64,000 bases of DNA from Haloarchaeobius litoreus (GTDB lineage Archaea; Halobacteriota; Halobacteria; Halobacteriales; Natrialbaceae): positions 496,001-560,000 of the forward strand of contig NZ_JANHJR010000003.1 in assembly GCF_024495425.1 (NCBI RefSeq). The letters are read 5' to 3'. A program made the translations under genes and the position numbers. The notes beneath the pieces are model-generated. The model did no database searches, was not told the origin of the DNA, and saw only the letters and a program-made list of their open reading frames with translations. Position 1 is the first letter of the stretch. Each line of letters opens with the position of its first letter. Positions 38,426-47,192 of this stretch are shown one piece after another.

Positions 38426-38896
38426 ATGGCATCCGAGACAACCACCGGGACGGTAGTCGGACGGAACACACGAATGGAACCGTGGCAGGGCGGCGTCGTC
38501 GGGGGGCTCCTCGGCGGTGTGGCCATGGGCGTCATGCTCACGATGCAGATGACACCCGTCATCGAGAACGCCATCCCCGCGATGTACGGACTGTCCGGCG
38601 GCGCGGCCGGGTGGGTGATTCACATGTTCCACGCGGCCATCCTCGGCGTGGGCTTCGCGGCGGTCGCCAAGCAGTTCGACCTCGACTCGCTCGGACCGAG
38701 CGTCGGCACCGGCCTCGCCTACGGCGTCGTCCTCTGGCTCGTCCTGGCGGTCCTGGTGATGCCCGTGTGGCTCCAGACCGTCGGCTTCGCGGGCGCACCC
38801 GCGCTCCCGAACGTGAACGTCCAGAGCCTCTTCGGTCACCTCGTCTACGGCGGCGTGCTCGGACTGGTGTACCCGTTCGTCACGTTCGCGGACTGA
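38426..38896 (+). CDS. Four-helix membrane protein
   Basis: 156 residues with about four hydrophobic helices: GGVVGGLLGGVAMGVMLTM, MFHAAILGVGFAAVAKQF, GLAYGVVLWLVLAVLVM and LVYGGVLGLVYPFV. The pattern of Gly-rich helices and a histidine in helices 2 and 4 (HMFHA, GHLVYGG) recurs in haloarchaeal proteins of unknown function. The start is the ATG at 38426, with ATAACATATAG about 20 bp upstream as the only TATA-like sequence; that spacing is short. Confidence 0.72.
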   Translation: MASETTTGTVVGRNTRMEPWQGGVVGGLLGGVAMGVMLTMQMTPVIENAIPAMYGLSGGAAGWVIHMFHAAILGVGFAAVAKQFDLDSLGPSVGTGLAYGVVLWLVLAVLVMPVWLQTVGFAGAPALPNVNVQSLFGHLVYGGVLGLVYPFVTFAD

Positions 38897-39074
38897 GGAA
38901 CCGTCCGACTGCGGTCCCCCGACCGGTTTTCAACAATCGAACCAACCGCCGGGAGCCGTGAACGCGTTGTCGGCGACGATGCCGACCCGTCCGACTGTGA
39001 CCGCGACCGAACCCCCATTCTTTACCGGAGCTACCACACCACAGACATATCTGCCTCGGCGTGCAAGATAGCAT

Positions 39075-39257
39075 ATGGCACACTCACCAGAGCGGCCCGA
39101 GATGTACGTCTGTGCGGACTGCCAGATAGTGTACGCCGGGACGGTCGCAGAACACGTCGAAGGCGGGAGCCACGTGTACGAACCGCCCGCGGAGTGCCAG
39201 GTCTGTGGCGCGGCGTCGTTCGTGGAGACCAGCCAGTGGCCCCACAGCCACGACTGA
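39075..39257 (+). CDS. Small zinc-ribbon/rubredoxin-like protein
   Basis: A 60-residue protein with two CxxC knuckles, YVCADCQIVYAG and CQVCGAASF, the rubredoxin/zinc-ribbon layout. It is His-rich at the end (WPHSHD). It probably binds Zn or Fe. CATATCTG lies about 28 bp before the ATG. It is convergent with argF. Function unknown. Confidence 0.75.
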   Translation: MAHSPERPEMYVCADCQIVYAGTVAEHVEGGSHVYEPPAECQVCGAASFVETSQWPHSHD

Positions 39258-39260
39258 GGC

Positions 39261-40196
39261 CTACCCGACGAGCGTCGCGAGCAGCGCCTTCTGGGCGTGC
39301 ATCCGGTTCTCGGCCTGCTGCCAGACCACCGAGCGGTCGCTCTCGATGGTCTCGTCGGTTATCTCCTGGCCGCGGACGGCCGGGAGGCAGTGCATCACCT
39401 TCGCGTCGGTGCCCGCGAGCAGCGTCTCGTCCACGGTGAAGCCGTCGAAGTCGTCGACCTTGTCGTCGTCCTCGCCCATGCTCACCCAGACGTCGGTGTA
39501 CACCACGTCGGCGTCGGCGACAGCCGCCTCGGGGTCGGTCGTAATCGTCGGTGCCGTCCCCGCCTCGCTCGCCGCGTCGAGCACCTCGTCGTCCAGCCCG
39601 TGTCCCTCGGGACAGGCGACGGTGAGGTGGACGCCGACCATCGCACAGCCGACGGCGAACGAGCTGGCGACGTTGTTGCCGTCGCCGACCCAGGCCGCCG
39701 TCACGTCGTCGAAGCCGCCGAACAGCTCCCGGATGGTGAGCAGGTCGGCGAGCGTCTGACACGGGTGCGCGTCGTCGGTCAGCCCGTTGACGACGGGCAC
39801 CTCGGCGTACGCCGCGAGCTCGGTCAGGTCGTCGTGGTCGAAGACGCGGGCCATGATGGCATCGACGTAGCCAGAGAGCGCGCGGGCGGTGTCCTTCACC
39901 GGCTCACCCCGGTCGAGCTGTGTGTCCTCCGGACCGAGGAAGACGGCGTGGCCGCCGAGCTGGGTCATCCCCGTCTCGAAGGAGACGCGGGTGCGCGTCG
40001 AGGGCTTCTCGAACAGCATCGCGAGCGTCTTGCCCCCGAGGTCGCCGTGTGACTCGCCGTTCTCGACGGCGGCCTTGTACTCGGCCGCGAGGTCGAGAAC
40101 GGACTGGAGCTCGGCCGCCGACAGGTCGTCGACGGTGAGGAAGTGCTTCGGTGGCTGTGCTGGGTTCGTGGATGTCACGTCGGTGTGTGTGCTCAT
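39261..40196 (-). CDS. argF: Ornithine carbamoyltransferase
   Basis: 311 residues. It makes citrulline from ornithine and carbamoyl phosphate. The carbamoyl-phosphate motif is EKPSTRTRVSFE, the HPCQ motif is in DDAHPCQTLADLLT and the ornithine-side HCLP is in KVMHCLPAVRG. The acidic insert MGEDDDKVDDFD is halophile-like. Its ATG overlaps the argE stop (ATGA). It is the last gene of the lysW operon. Confidence 0.95.
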   Translation of the reverse strand: MSTHTDVTSTNPAQPPKHFLTVDDLSAAELQSVLDLAAEYKAAVENGESHGDLGGKTLAMLFEKPSTRTRVSFETGMTQLGGHAVFLGPEDTQLDRGEPVKDTARALSGYVDAIMARVFDHDDLTELAAYAEVPVVNGLTDDAHPCQTLADLLTIRELFGGFDDVTAAWVGDGNNVASSFAVGCAMVGVHLTVACPEGHGLDDEVLDAASEAGTAPTITTDPEAAVADADVVYTDVWVSMGEDDDKVDDFDGFTVDETLLAGTDAKVMHCLPAVRGQEITDETIESDRSVVWQQAENRMHAQKALLATLVG

Positions 40197-41302
40197 TGCA
40201 GGTCGTCGCAGACGGTCTCGAGGACCGCGATAGCGCGGTCGTACTCGGGCAGTGCGAGGCGTTCGTCCGGGGCGTGGTCGAGTGCGGAGTCGCCCGGGCC
40301 GTAGGTGGCCATCGGGCAGTCCCACGCGCCGGCGAACAGGTTCACGTCGGCCGTTCCGGTCTTCTTGAGGAGGCGAGGGGAGCCCCCTCGCTCTCGGATG
40401 CCGACGCGGAACGCTCGACCGACCCCGCTGCGGGGGCTGTCGAGCACGGGCGGGATGGCGTCGGCCCAGTCGACCGTCCCGGCGTCGAGTTCGCCCTCGA
40501 CCGCCCCGCGTATCTCGTCGGCGGCAGTGCCGGGCGGGATGCGGAACTGCACGTCCATCGTCGCCTCGACGGACAGCCCGTCGTCGGCGACGCCACCGCG
40601 CACGTCCACGGGCTTGGCCGTCACCGACTCGAAGACGGCGTCGTCGGCCGACTCGAACGCGCTCTCGACCCGGTTCCACCAGCCCATCGCGTGCTGGATG
40701 GCGTTGGGTTCCGGGCGCGACGAGTGTCCCGCCTCGGTCTCGACGCGGTACGTGCCCGCGAGGAAGCCCCGGTAGCCGAGCGTGACGGCGTCCCAGCCCG
40801 AGGGCTCGCCGTTGACGACGGCGTCGGGTGCCTCGCGGTCGTCGACCAGGTGGCGCGCGCCGCGGGAGTCCGTCTCCTCGCCGACGACGCCGACGAAGGA
40901 GACGCCGGTCCGAACCGCCGCGACGGCCATCGCACAGAGCGGGCCGGTCGCGTCGACGCTGCCCCGTCCCCGGAGGACGGCGGCGTCCGCAGGGGGTGCG
41001 TCGTCGCCGCCCCAGGGGGCGGGGTCGCCGGTCTCGTCCGGCGTCTCGACACCCACGGGAACCTCACCCGGGACGGTGTCGACGTGCGAGGTCAGCAGCA
41101 CCGAGTCGTCGGCCGGCGCGCGGACGTTGCCCACGTCGTCGAGCCACGCCTCGCGGCCGTGGTCCAGCAGGAAGTCGCGCAGGTGCTCGGCGGCCGCCCG
41201 CTCCTCGCCCGACGGCGAGGGGATGGCGACCATGGATTCGAGCAGGTCCCGCGCGGCGGCGTCGGAGACCGCACCACCGTCGGCCACGGCCGCGTCGCTC
41301 AC
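40193..41302 (-). CDS. argE: [LysW]-ornithine/lysine hydrolase
   Basis: A 369-residue M20-family metallopeptidase that releases ornithine (and in some species lysine) from the LysW carrier. Metal ligands fit LLTSHVDTVPGEVP, the GRGSVDATGP block, GEETDSRGA and the terminal DHAPDERL. The GTG overlaps the argD stop. Downstream is argF, which consumes the ornithine. It is called LysK/ArgE in LysW pathways. Confidence 0.92.
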   Translation of the reverse strand: MSDAAVADGGAVSDAAARDLLESMVAIPSPSGEERAAAEHLRDFLLDHGREAWLDDVGNVRAPADDSVLLTSHVDTVPGEVPVGVETPDETGDPAPWGGDDAPPADAAVLRGRGSVDATGPLCAMAVAAVRTGVSFVGVVGEETDSRGARHLVDDREAPDAVVNGEPSGWDAVTLGYRGFLAGTYRVETEAGHSSRPEPNAIQHAMGWWNRVESAFESADDAVFESVTAKPVDVRGGVADDGLSVEATMDVQFRIPPGTAADEIRGAVEGELDAGTVDWADAIPPVLDSPRSGVGRAFRVGIRERGGSPRLLKKTGTADVNLFAGAWDCPMATYGPGDSALDHAPDERLALPEYDRAIAVLETVCDDLQ

Positions 41303-42432
41303 GCCTCGGTCACCTCCAGCGTGGCGTCGAGCGCGGCGACGACCTCGTCGGCGTGCTCCCGGGTCATCGTCAGCGGCGGGAGCAGGCGCACGACGGTCCG
41401 GCCCGCCGGCAGCGCGAGGATCTGGTGCTTCATCGCGAGGTCGCGCAGGACGCGGTTCGCGCCGCGCCCGACCTCGATACCGACGAGCAGGCCCTCGCCG
41501 CGCACGTCACGCACGGGCAGGTCCGAGAGGCGGTCGACGAGGTAGTCGCCCACGTCGGCCGCGTTGCCGGGCAGGTCCTCCCCGACGACGGTGTCGAGCG
41601 TCGCCGCCGCCGCCGCGGAGACCGCCGGGCCGCCGGAGAACGTCGAGCCATGCGGGCCAGCGTCCTCGGCGACCCAGTCGGCACAGAGCGTCGCGCCCAT
41701 CGGCAGGCCGTTGGCGAGGCCCTTCGCCGTCGTCACCAGGTCGGGGGTGACGCCGGCTGCCTCGCAGGCCCAGAACGTCCCCGTCCGGCCGAGACCGGTC
41801 TGGACCTCGTCGAAGACGAGCGCCGCGCCGTGGTCGTCGGTCGCCTCGCGGGCGGCCTGCAGGAACTCCGTGGTGCTCGGGTTGACGCCACCCTCGCCCT
41901 GCACGGGTTCGAGGATGACCGCCGCCGTCTCGTCGTCGACGGCTTCGCGGATGGCCCCGCTGTCGCCGAAGTCGACGAACGTCACGTCGTCCAGCAGCGG
42001 CTCGAACGGCTTCCGGTACTTCGGCTTCCACGTCGTCGACAGCGCGCCCATCGTCCGGCCGTGGAAGCCCCGCTTCGTCGCGACGAACGTGGTCCCGTCG
42101 GTCGCGCTCCGGGCGAACTTCAGCGCGGCCTCGTTGGCCTCGGTGCCGGAGTTGCAGAGCCAGACGTTGTCCAGCCCCGGCGGCGCGACCGACGACAGCT
42201 TCTCGTACAGCTCGTCGCGGGCGCTCGTCGGGTACGAGCCCTGGACGAACGTCAGATCGGCGAGCTGGGACTGCGCCGCATCCACGATGTCCGGGTGGCC
42301 GTGACCGGCGGGGACGCAGGCGTAGCTCGCGCCCATGTCCAGGTACTCGGTGCCCGCGTCGTCGTAGAGGAACACGTCCTCGCCACCCTCGATGGTGATT
42401 GGCTTGCGCGAGAAGACGAAGTCGGCGGGCAT
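41299..42432 (-). CDS. argD: [LysW]-glutamate-semialdehyde/acetylornithine aminotransferase
   Basis: A 377-residue class-III PLP aminotransferase. It converts LysW-glutamate semialdehyde to LysW-ornithine, with glutamate as donor. FDEVQTGLGRTGTFWA and the PLP lysine in TTAKGLANGLPMG are family signatures. The ATG follows directly on the argB stop. Family members in this setting are called ArgD/LysJ. Confidence 0.93.
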   Translation of the reverse strand: MPADFVFSRKPITIEGGEDVFLYDDAGTEYLDMGASYACVPAGHGHPDIVDAAQSQLADLTFVQGSYPTSARDELYEKLSSVAPPGLDNVWLCNSGTEANEAALKFARSATDGTTFVATKRGFHGRTMGALSTTWKPKYRKPFEPLLDDVTFVDFGDSGAIREAVDDETAAVILEPVQGEGGVNPSTTEFLQAAREATDDHGAALVFDEVQTGLGRTGTFWACEAAGVTPDLVTTAKGLANGLPMGATLCADWVAEDAGPHGSTFSGGPAVSAAAAATLDTVVGEDLPGNAADVGDYLVDRLSDLPVRDVRGEGLLVGIEVGRGANRVLRDLAMKHQILALPAGRTVVRLLPPLTMTREHADEVVAALDATLEVTEA

Positions 42433-43290
42433 CTACTGGCTCACCTCCTTCTTCTCGTCATCCAGCGCGCTCGGCAGCAGCGTCGTCCCGTCGCCGTCGA
42501 GCGCGGACTGGATGGGCGTGTCGGCGTTCGCGGTGGCGACGACGACCGACGACGCGCCGCCGGAGAGCGCCTCCTCGGCCGCGAGCACCTTCCGGGTCAT
42601 GAAGCCCTCAGCCGCGGTTTCGAGTGTCGCCCAGTCCGCGGCCGTCTCGACGGTGTCGATGCGGGTCGACTCGTCTTCGGGGTCCGCGTACACGCCCGAC
42701 ACGTCGGTGAGGACGACGAGGTCAGCACCGAGCGCGCCAGCGACGGCGGCCGCCGCACGGTCGGCGTCGGCGTTGACCGCGGTGTACGTGCCGTCGCCCT
42801 CCGCGCCGAGCATCGGGACGGTCACGACCGGCGTGTAGCCGCCCGAGAGCATCGTCTCGAGGAGGTCGACGTTCACCGACTCGATGGTGCCGGAGTGGTC
42901 GCCCCGGCGGATCTTCTTCTTCCCGTCTTCGAGGACGCGGACGGCGGACTTGCGCGGTCCTTCGAGCAGCCCGCCGTCGACGCCTGACAGTCCGACCGCA
43001 TTCACGCCCTGGCTCTGGAGCGACTCGACGAGCCCCGTGTTCAGCTTCCCGGGCAGCACCATCTGGAACACCTCGATGGTGTCCGCGTCGGTGAACCGCC
43101 CGACGACGCCGCCGGGCGTTTCGACGTACTCGGGCTCCATGCCGAGCGATTCGAGGGTGTCGTCGACAGCCGTGGAGCCGCCGTGGACGACGACGACAGC
43201 CTCGCCCGACTCGACGAGGTCGGCCACGTCGGCGAGCGCGCCCGCGGGGTCGACCGCGCGTGCGCCGCCGACCTTGACTACAACTGCCAT
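42433..43290 (-). CDS. argB: [LysW]-glutamate (aminoadipate) kinase
   Basis: 285 residues of the amino-acid kinase family (ArgB/LysZ). It phosphorylates the side-chain carboxyl of LysW-glutamate. MAVVVKVGGARAVDP at the N-terminus, VVVHGGSTAVDD, and the ATP-side NADADRAAAAVAGALGADLVVLTDV are characteristic. It abuts argC and argD without gaps. Confidence 0.93.
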   Translation of the reverse strand: MAVVVKVGGARAVDPAGALADVADLVESGEAVVVVHGGSTAVDDTLESLGMEPEYVETPGGVVGRFTDADTIEVFQMVLPGKLNTGLVESLQSQGVNAVGLSGVDGGLLEGPRKSAVRVLEDGKKKIRRGDHSGTIESVNVDLLETMLSGGYTPVVTVPMLGAEGDGTYTAVNADADRAAAAVAGALGADLVVLTDVSGVYADPEDESTRIDTVETAADWATLETAAEGFMTRKVLAAEEALSGGASSVVVATANADTPIQSALDGDGTTLLPSALDDEKKEVSQ

Positions 43291-44364
43291 CTACGGACTC
43301 CCCACGGGGTGCAGCCCCGCGAACTCGAGTCCGGCGGTCTCCGCGAAGCCGAGGGCGACGTTGGCGGCGTGGACCGCCTGCCCGGCCGAGCCCTTCATCA
43401 CGTTGTCGATGGCCGAGAACACGACGATGCGCTCGTTCGAGGGGTCCAGCTCGAAGCCCACGTCGGCGTAGTTCGTGCCGGCGACGGCCTTCGGCTCCGG
43501 ATACCTGTACGAGCCGGAGCCGCCGGCGACGAGCCGGACGAACGGCTCCGCCTCGTACGCGCCGCGGTAGGCCGTCCAGAGCTCCTTCTTCGAGACCGGG
43601 CCGTCGGGAAACACGTGACAGGTCGCGCTCGCGCCCCGCACCATGTCGACGGCGTGGCAGGTGAACGAGACGGAGAGCCCGAGCCACTGCTCGATCTCGG
43701 CTTCGTGGCGGTGGCCCGTCGGCGCGTAGGGGCGGACGACGCCCGAGCGCTCGGCGTGGCTCGATGCTGCGCCGCCGCCCGCGCCGCCCTCGCTACTGCC
43801 GACCTTCACGTCCACGACGACGTGTGCGCCGTCGAGTACTCCTGCATCGGCGAGCGGTTTCAGCCCCAGCAGCGTCGCCGTCGCGTTGCAGCCGCCGGAG
43901 GCGATGATGTCCGCATCCTGCAGGTTCTCGCGGTTGAGTTCGGGCAGCGCGTACTCGGCCACGTCCAGGTACGCCGGTGCGCTGTGGCCGTCGTACCACT
44001 CGTCGTACTGTCCCTCGGTGGCGAGGCGGAAGTCCGCCGAGAGGTCGACGAGCAGGTCCGCGGCGTCGAGATACTCGTCGACGTGCTCCATGGTGACGCC
44101 GTGGGGCGTCGCGGTGAACAGCACGTCGACGGGTTCGAGCTCGGCGGGCTCCGAGAAGCGGAGTTCGCGCCCACGCAGGTTCGGGTGGACGCCGCCGATG
44201 GACTTGCCGGCGTACTCGCGGCTCGTGGCCTGCACGAGCTCGAAGTTCGGGTGGCCGTCGAGCAGGCGCAGGAGCTCGCCGCCGGCGAAGCCGGAGCCGC
44301 CGACGACGCCGGCGGTCTTCGTCTCCGCGGTCGTGTCGGCGTCGGTCGCAGCGGTGGTCCCCAC
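43291..44364 (-). CDS. argC: [LysW]-glutamyl-phosphate reductase
   Basis: A 357-residue NADPH-dependent reductase. The NADP motif is VVGGSGFAGGELLRLL and the catalytic cysteine is in SGGCNATATLLGLKPL. The family block GSSEGGAGG is present. The N-terminal ~20 residues are Thr/Ala/Asp-rich. The GTG shares one base with the argX stop (TAGTG). Confidence 0.93.
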   Translation of the reverse strand: MGTTAATDADTTAETKTAGVVGGSGFAGGELLRLLDGHPNFELVQATSREYAGKSIGGVHPNLRGRELRFSEPAELEPVDVLFTATPHGVTMEHVDEYLDAADLLVDLSADFRLATEGQYDEWYDGHSAPAYLDVAEYALPELNRENLQDADIIASGGCNATATLLGLKPLADAGVLDGAHVVVDVKVGSSEGGAGGGAASSHAERSGVVRPYAPTGHRHEAEIEQWLGLSVSFTCHAVDMVRGASATCHVFPDGPVSKKELWTAYRGAYEAEPFVRLVAGGSGSYRYPEPKAVAGTNYADVGFELDPSNERIVVFSAIDNVMKGSAGQAVHAANVALGFAETAGLEFAGLHPVGSP

Positions 44365-45248
44365 TACGCCGTCACCTCCGCGGCCTCCGTGTCGAGCCCG
44401 GGCTCGACGACGGATTCGAGCCAGTCGACGACCTTCGCGGGCACGTCGACGGCGGTCGCGTCGTCAAGCGCCTTGAACTCGACCGTGTGGTTGACCTCGT
44501 GGACGGTGTAGCCGCCCTCGTCGGTCTCCATCAGGTCCACACCGAGCAGGCCGCCGCCGACCGCGTCGCTGGCGCGCTGGACGAGCTCGCAGACCTCGTC
44601 GTCGAGGTCGAACTCCTCCGTCTCCGCGCCCTTCGCGGCGTTGGTGAGCCAGTGGTCCGACGAGCGCGCCATCGCCGCGACGGGCTCGCCGTCGGTGGCG
44701 AGCACGCGCAGGTCGCGGTCGGGCTTGCCGACGAACTCCTGCACGTAGAACACCGAGTGCTCGTAGTGCCCGAGCGTCGACTTGTGCTCGAGGATGGCCT
44801 CCGCGGCCGAGCGCGACTCGACCTTCGCCATCAGGCGACCCCAGGAGCCGACGACCGGCTTGAGGACGCAGGGGTAGCCGAACGCCTCGATGGCCTCCAG
44901 CGCGGCGTCGGTGGTGAACGCGACCTGCGTCTCGGGCGTGGGAACGCCCGCGTTCGCGAGCGCGAGGCTCGTCTTCGCCTTGTCCGCGCAGATGTCGGCC
45001 GTCTCGGCGGCGTTGACGACGGGAATCCCGTACGCCTCGCAGAACTGCGTCGCGTAGAGGCTCCGCGAGGTCGCCATGCACCGGTCGAGCACCACGTCGA
45101 GCCCGTCGAACGAGTCGGGGGCCTCGTGGAGACCGAACCGCTGCTTGCGCACGTCTATCTTGACGACCTCGTGGTCGCGCTCGCGCAGTTCCGCGAGCAG
45201 GAGCTTCTCGTCCCGGCGGATACGCGAGTAGAGCAGTCCGACCTTCAC
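44364..45248 (-). CDS. argX: Glutamate-LysW ligase ArgX
   Basis: A 294-residue ATP-grasp ligase of the RimK/LysX group. It joins glutamate (or aminoadipate) to the C-terminal glutamate of LysW, protecting the amino group. MKVGLLYSRIRRDEKLL is the typical N-terminus. The P-loop-like ATP-grasp segment FGYPCVLKPVVGSWGRLMAKV and the metal-ligand end VHEVNHTVEFKAL are clear. I chose the GTG at 45248 over one at 45257: GAGGTGG just upstream is a good Shine-Dalgarno. It lies 57 bp after lysW. Confidence 0.93.
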   Translation of the reverse strand: MKVGLLYSRIRRDEKLLLAELRERDHEVVKIDVRKQRFGLHEAPDSFDGLDVVLDRCMATSRSLYATQFCEAYGIPVVNAAETADICADKAKTSLALANAGVPTPETQVAFTTDAALEAIEAFGYPCVLKPVVGSWGRLMAKVESRSAAEAILEHKSTLGHYEHSVFYVQEFVGKPDRDLRVLATDGEPVAAMARSSDHWLTNAAKGAETEEFDLDDEVCELVQRASDAVGGGLLGVDLMETDEGGYTVHEVNHTVEFKALDDATAVDVPAKVVDWLESVVEPGLDTEAAEVTA

Positions 45249-45305
45249 GCCGCCCACCTCGACACGCGGTCTCGCGTCGGGAGTGCCTGTGCCTGCCCAG
45301 TCATC

Positions 45306-45470
45306 CTACTCACCCCAGTCCTCGGCGAGCTCGGGTGCCACGTCCAGTGTGACGGGGTCGGTGTCGATCACTTCGAGCTCGGCACCGCAGGTGGTACAGT
45401 CGACGATCTCTCCGGCTTCGAGGTCCGCGTGCAGGGACAGTTCTGCCCCGCATTCGACGCATTCTGTCAT
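45306..45470 (-). CDS. lysW: Amino-group carrier protein LysW
   Basis: 54 residues. LysW carries the growing amino acid on its C-terminal glutamate throughout the pathway. MTECVECGAEL and DCTTCGAEL hold four cysteines (4, 7, 25, 28) for zinc. The acidic tail ends LAEDWGE, with the EDWGE signature intact. CTTTAAGTG lies about 28 bp before the ATG, so it is leaderless and starts the seven-gene unit. Confidence 0.95.
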   Translation of the reverse strand: MTECVECGAELSLHADLEAGEIVDCTTCGAELEVIDTDPVTLDVAPELAEDWGE

Positions 45471-45493
45471 CACCTGACCTTCGACGCCGACAT

Positions 45494-45502
45494 CACTTAA
45501 AG
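45494..45502 (-). promoter_or_regulatory. TATA box of the lysW operon
   Basis: Minus-strand CTTTAAGTG centred 28 bp before lysW. Confidence 0.65.
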
Positions 45503-45510
45503 ATTGCGAA

Positions 45511-45536
45511 CTTACCAAATAAATTATATAACTAGT
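45511..45536 (-). promoter_or_regulatory. AT-rich stretch upstream of the lysW promoter
   Basis: About 21 of 26 bases are A or T, in a window averaging well over 60% G+C. It ends in the ACTAGT palindrome, a rare CTAG-containing site. The position, just upstream of TATA, would suit an activator or regulator site. Confidence 0.4.
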
Positions 45537-45608
45537 GACGCCTCTAACTGGTTTCTGGGCAGTCAAATCGAACGAACCCGGATTCTAGTCTCGGATTCTA
45601 AATATGTC

Positions 45609-45624
45609 GTCCCCGTCGGGGGAC
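45609..45624 (-). terminator. Hairpin after argH
   Basis: GTCCCC-GTCG-GGGGAC, a perfect 6-bp stem with a four-base loop, 40 bp past the argH stop. Read on the minus strand it is followed by an AT-rich ATATTTAG. A 9-bp direct repeat CGGATTCTA lies just beyond at 45579-45587 and 45592-45600. Confidence 0.45.
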
Positions 45625-45664
45625 TGGTGGCAGTGGTGGGCGTGGGGCCACCGCCGCGTCGTGC

Positions 45665-47191
45665 TCAGACATAGTCGGTCACCTCGGCGGTGAGTTCGTC
45701 GTGCGCATCGTCGAGGCCGTCACCGATGCCCTCGACGACCGCCTGGTCGCTGGTGAGGCAGCTCTCGGCGTCGGCCAGTGCCTCCGCGACCGCGTCGGGT
45801 GCGGGCCCGCCGGGCGAGTCGCGCATCGTCACGCTCGCGGCCGGGTCGAGCGCCGTCTCGACAGCCTCGCGCTCGACGTACGCCGCGATGGACTCGTCGA
45901 GCACCTGCTCGGCCGCCGCGTCGATGATGGCGTAGTCGGGCTCGGTGCCGGCCTCGCTCGCGAGCTGGCCGGCCGTCGCGACGACCTCGTGGGCCGTGCG
46001 GAACGGCAGGCCCGCCATCGCGAGCAGGTCGGCGACGCCGGTCGCCGTCGAGAAGTTCGAGCCGGCCTCCGCGGCCAGCGTCTCCGCGTTCCACGTCGCG
46101 GTGGCGATGCCGCCCGCCGCGACCTCCGTCGCCTCGGTGACGGCGTCGACCGTCGCCCAGACGTGCGGCGTCGCGTTCTGCAGGTCGCGGTTGTACGCGC
46201 GTGGCAGCCCCTTCAGCGTCGTCAGCAGCCCCGTCAGGCTCCCGGACGCGTCGCCCGCGACCGAGCGGACGAGCTCGAACGTGTCCGGGTTCTTCTTCTG
46301 GGGCATGATCGAGGAGGTCGAGGAGTAGTCGTCCGACAGTTCGAGGTAGCCCTGGTTCGCGAAGAGGACGACGTCCTCGGCCAGCCCCGAGAGCGTGGTC
46401 GAGAGCGCGGCCAGCGCGGCCGCCGACTCCACGAGGAAGTCGCGGGCTGCGACGGCGTCGGTCGCGTTCGTGATGACCTCGTCGAAGCCGAGCAGCTCGG
46501 CCGTGCGCTCGCGGTCCACGTCGAACGGCGTCCCGGCGAACGCGGCCGCGCCGAGCGGCGAGCGGTTCACGCGCTCGAACGCGTCCAGGATGCGCTCGGT
46601 GTCGCGTGCCAGCGCCGACTCGTACGACAGCAGGTAGTGCCCGACCGTCGTCGGCTGGGCGTGCTGCAGGTGCGTGAAGCCGGGCATCGTCGTCCCCGCG
46701 TGTTCCTCGGCAGCCTCCAGCAGCACGGCGCGCAGGTCACAGACCGTCGCGGCCGCCGCGAGCAGGTCCCCGCGCAGACGGTAGCGGATGCACGTCGCCA
46801 CCTCGTCGTTGCGCGAACGGGCGGTGTGCATCTTCCCGCCGTCGGGGCCGACCTGGTCGACGACGGCCGTCTCGATGGCCTCGTGGACGTCCTCGCCCTC
46901 GGGCAGGGTCGCGTGGCCCTCGACCTCGACGACGTTCAGCGCCGTGAGGATCTTCGCCGCGGTGTCGTCGTCGACGACCCCCTGTTCGGCGAGCATGACG
47001 ACGTGCGCGCGGTCGACGGCCACGTCGGCCGCGAAGATGCGCTCGTCGTCGGCGAGCGACGAGAGGAACCCACGCGCGGGTCCGCCGCTGAAGCGGTCGC
47101 CGCGGACCGCGGTCCCGTCGCTCCCGCCGAGGCCGTCGGCGTCGTCGCCGCCGAGGGTGAACTCGCCGTCGTCGCCGCCGAAGCCGGACAT
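45665..47191 (-). CDS. argH: Argininosuccinate lyase
   Basis: 508 residues. It splits argininosuccinate to arginine and fumarate. The superfamily signature is SSIMPQKKNPDTFELVR; HTARSRNDEVATCIRY and GFTHLQHAQPTTVGHYLLSYE are the other two conserved blocks. The N-terminal ~30 residues are Gly/Asp-rich (GFGGDDGEFTLGGDDADG). The ATG at 47191 lies one base after the argG stop, so the two are coupled. Confidence 0.95.
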   Translation of the reverse strand: MSGFGGDDGEFTLGGDDADGLGGSDGTAVRGDRFSGGPARGFLSSLADDERIFAADVAVDRAHVVMLAEQGVVDDDTAAKILTALNVVEVEGHATLPEGEDVHEAIETAVVDQVGPDGGKMHTARSRNDEVATCIRYRLRGDLLAAAATVCDLRAVLLEAAEEHAGTTMPGFTHLQHAQPTTVGHYLLSYESALARDTERILDAFERVNRSPLGAAAFAGTPFDVDRERTAELLGFDEVITNATDAVAARDFLVESAAALAALSTTLSGLAEDVVLFANQGYLELSDDYSSTSSIMPQKKNPDTFELVRSVAGDASGSLTGLLTTLKGLPRAYNRDLQNATPHVWATVDAVTEATEVAAGGIATATWNAETLAAEAGSNFSTATGVADLLAMAGLPFRTAHEVVATAGQLASEAGTEPDYAIIDAAAEQVLDESIAAYVEREAVETALDPAASVTMRDSPGGPAPDAVAEALADAESCLTSDQAVVEGIGDGLDDAHDELTAEVTDYV

Positions 47192-47192
47192 C

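Noticed and set aside
45604-45693. 29-codon plus-strand frame with a WWQWWAWGH stretch
   Set aside because: It overlaps the argH hairpin and runs antisense into argH; the Trp codons come from a GGTGG-rich stretch and no promoter spacing fits.
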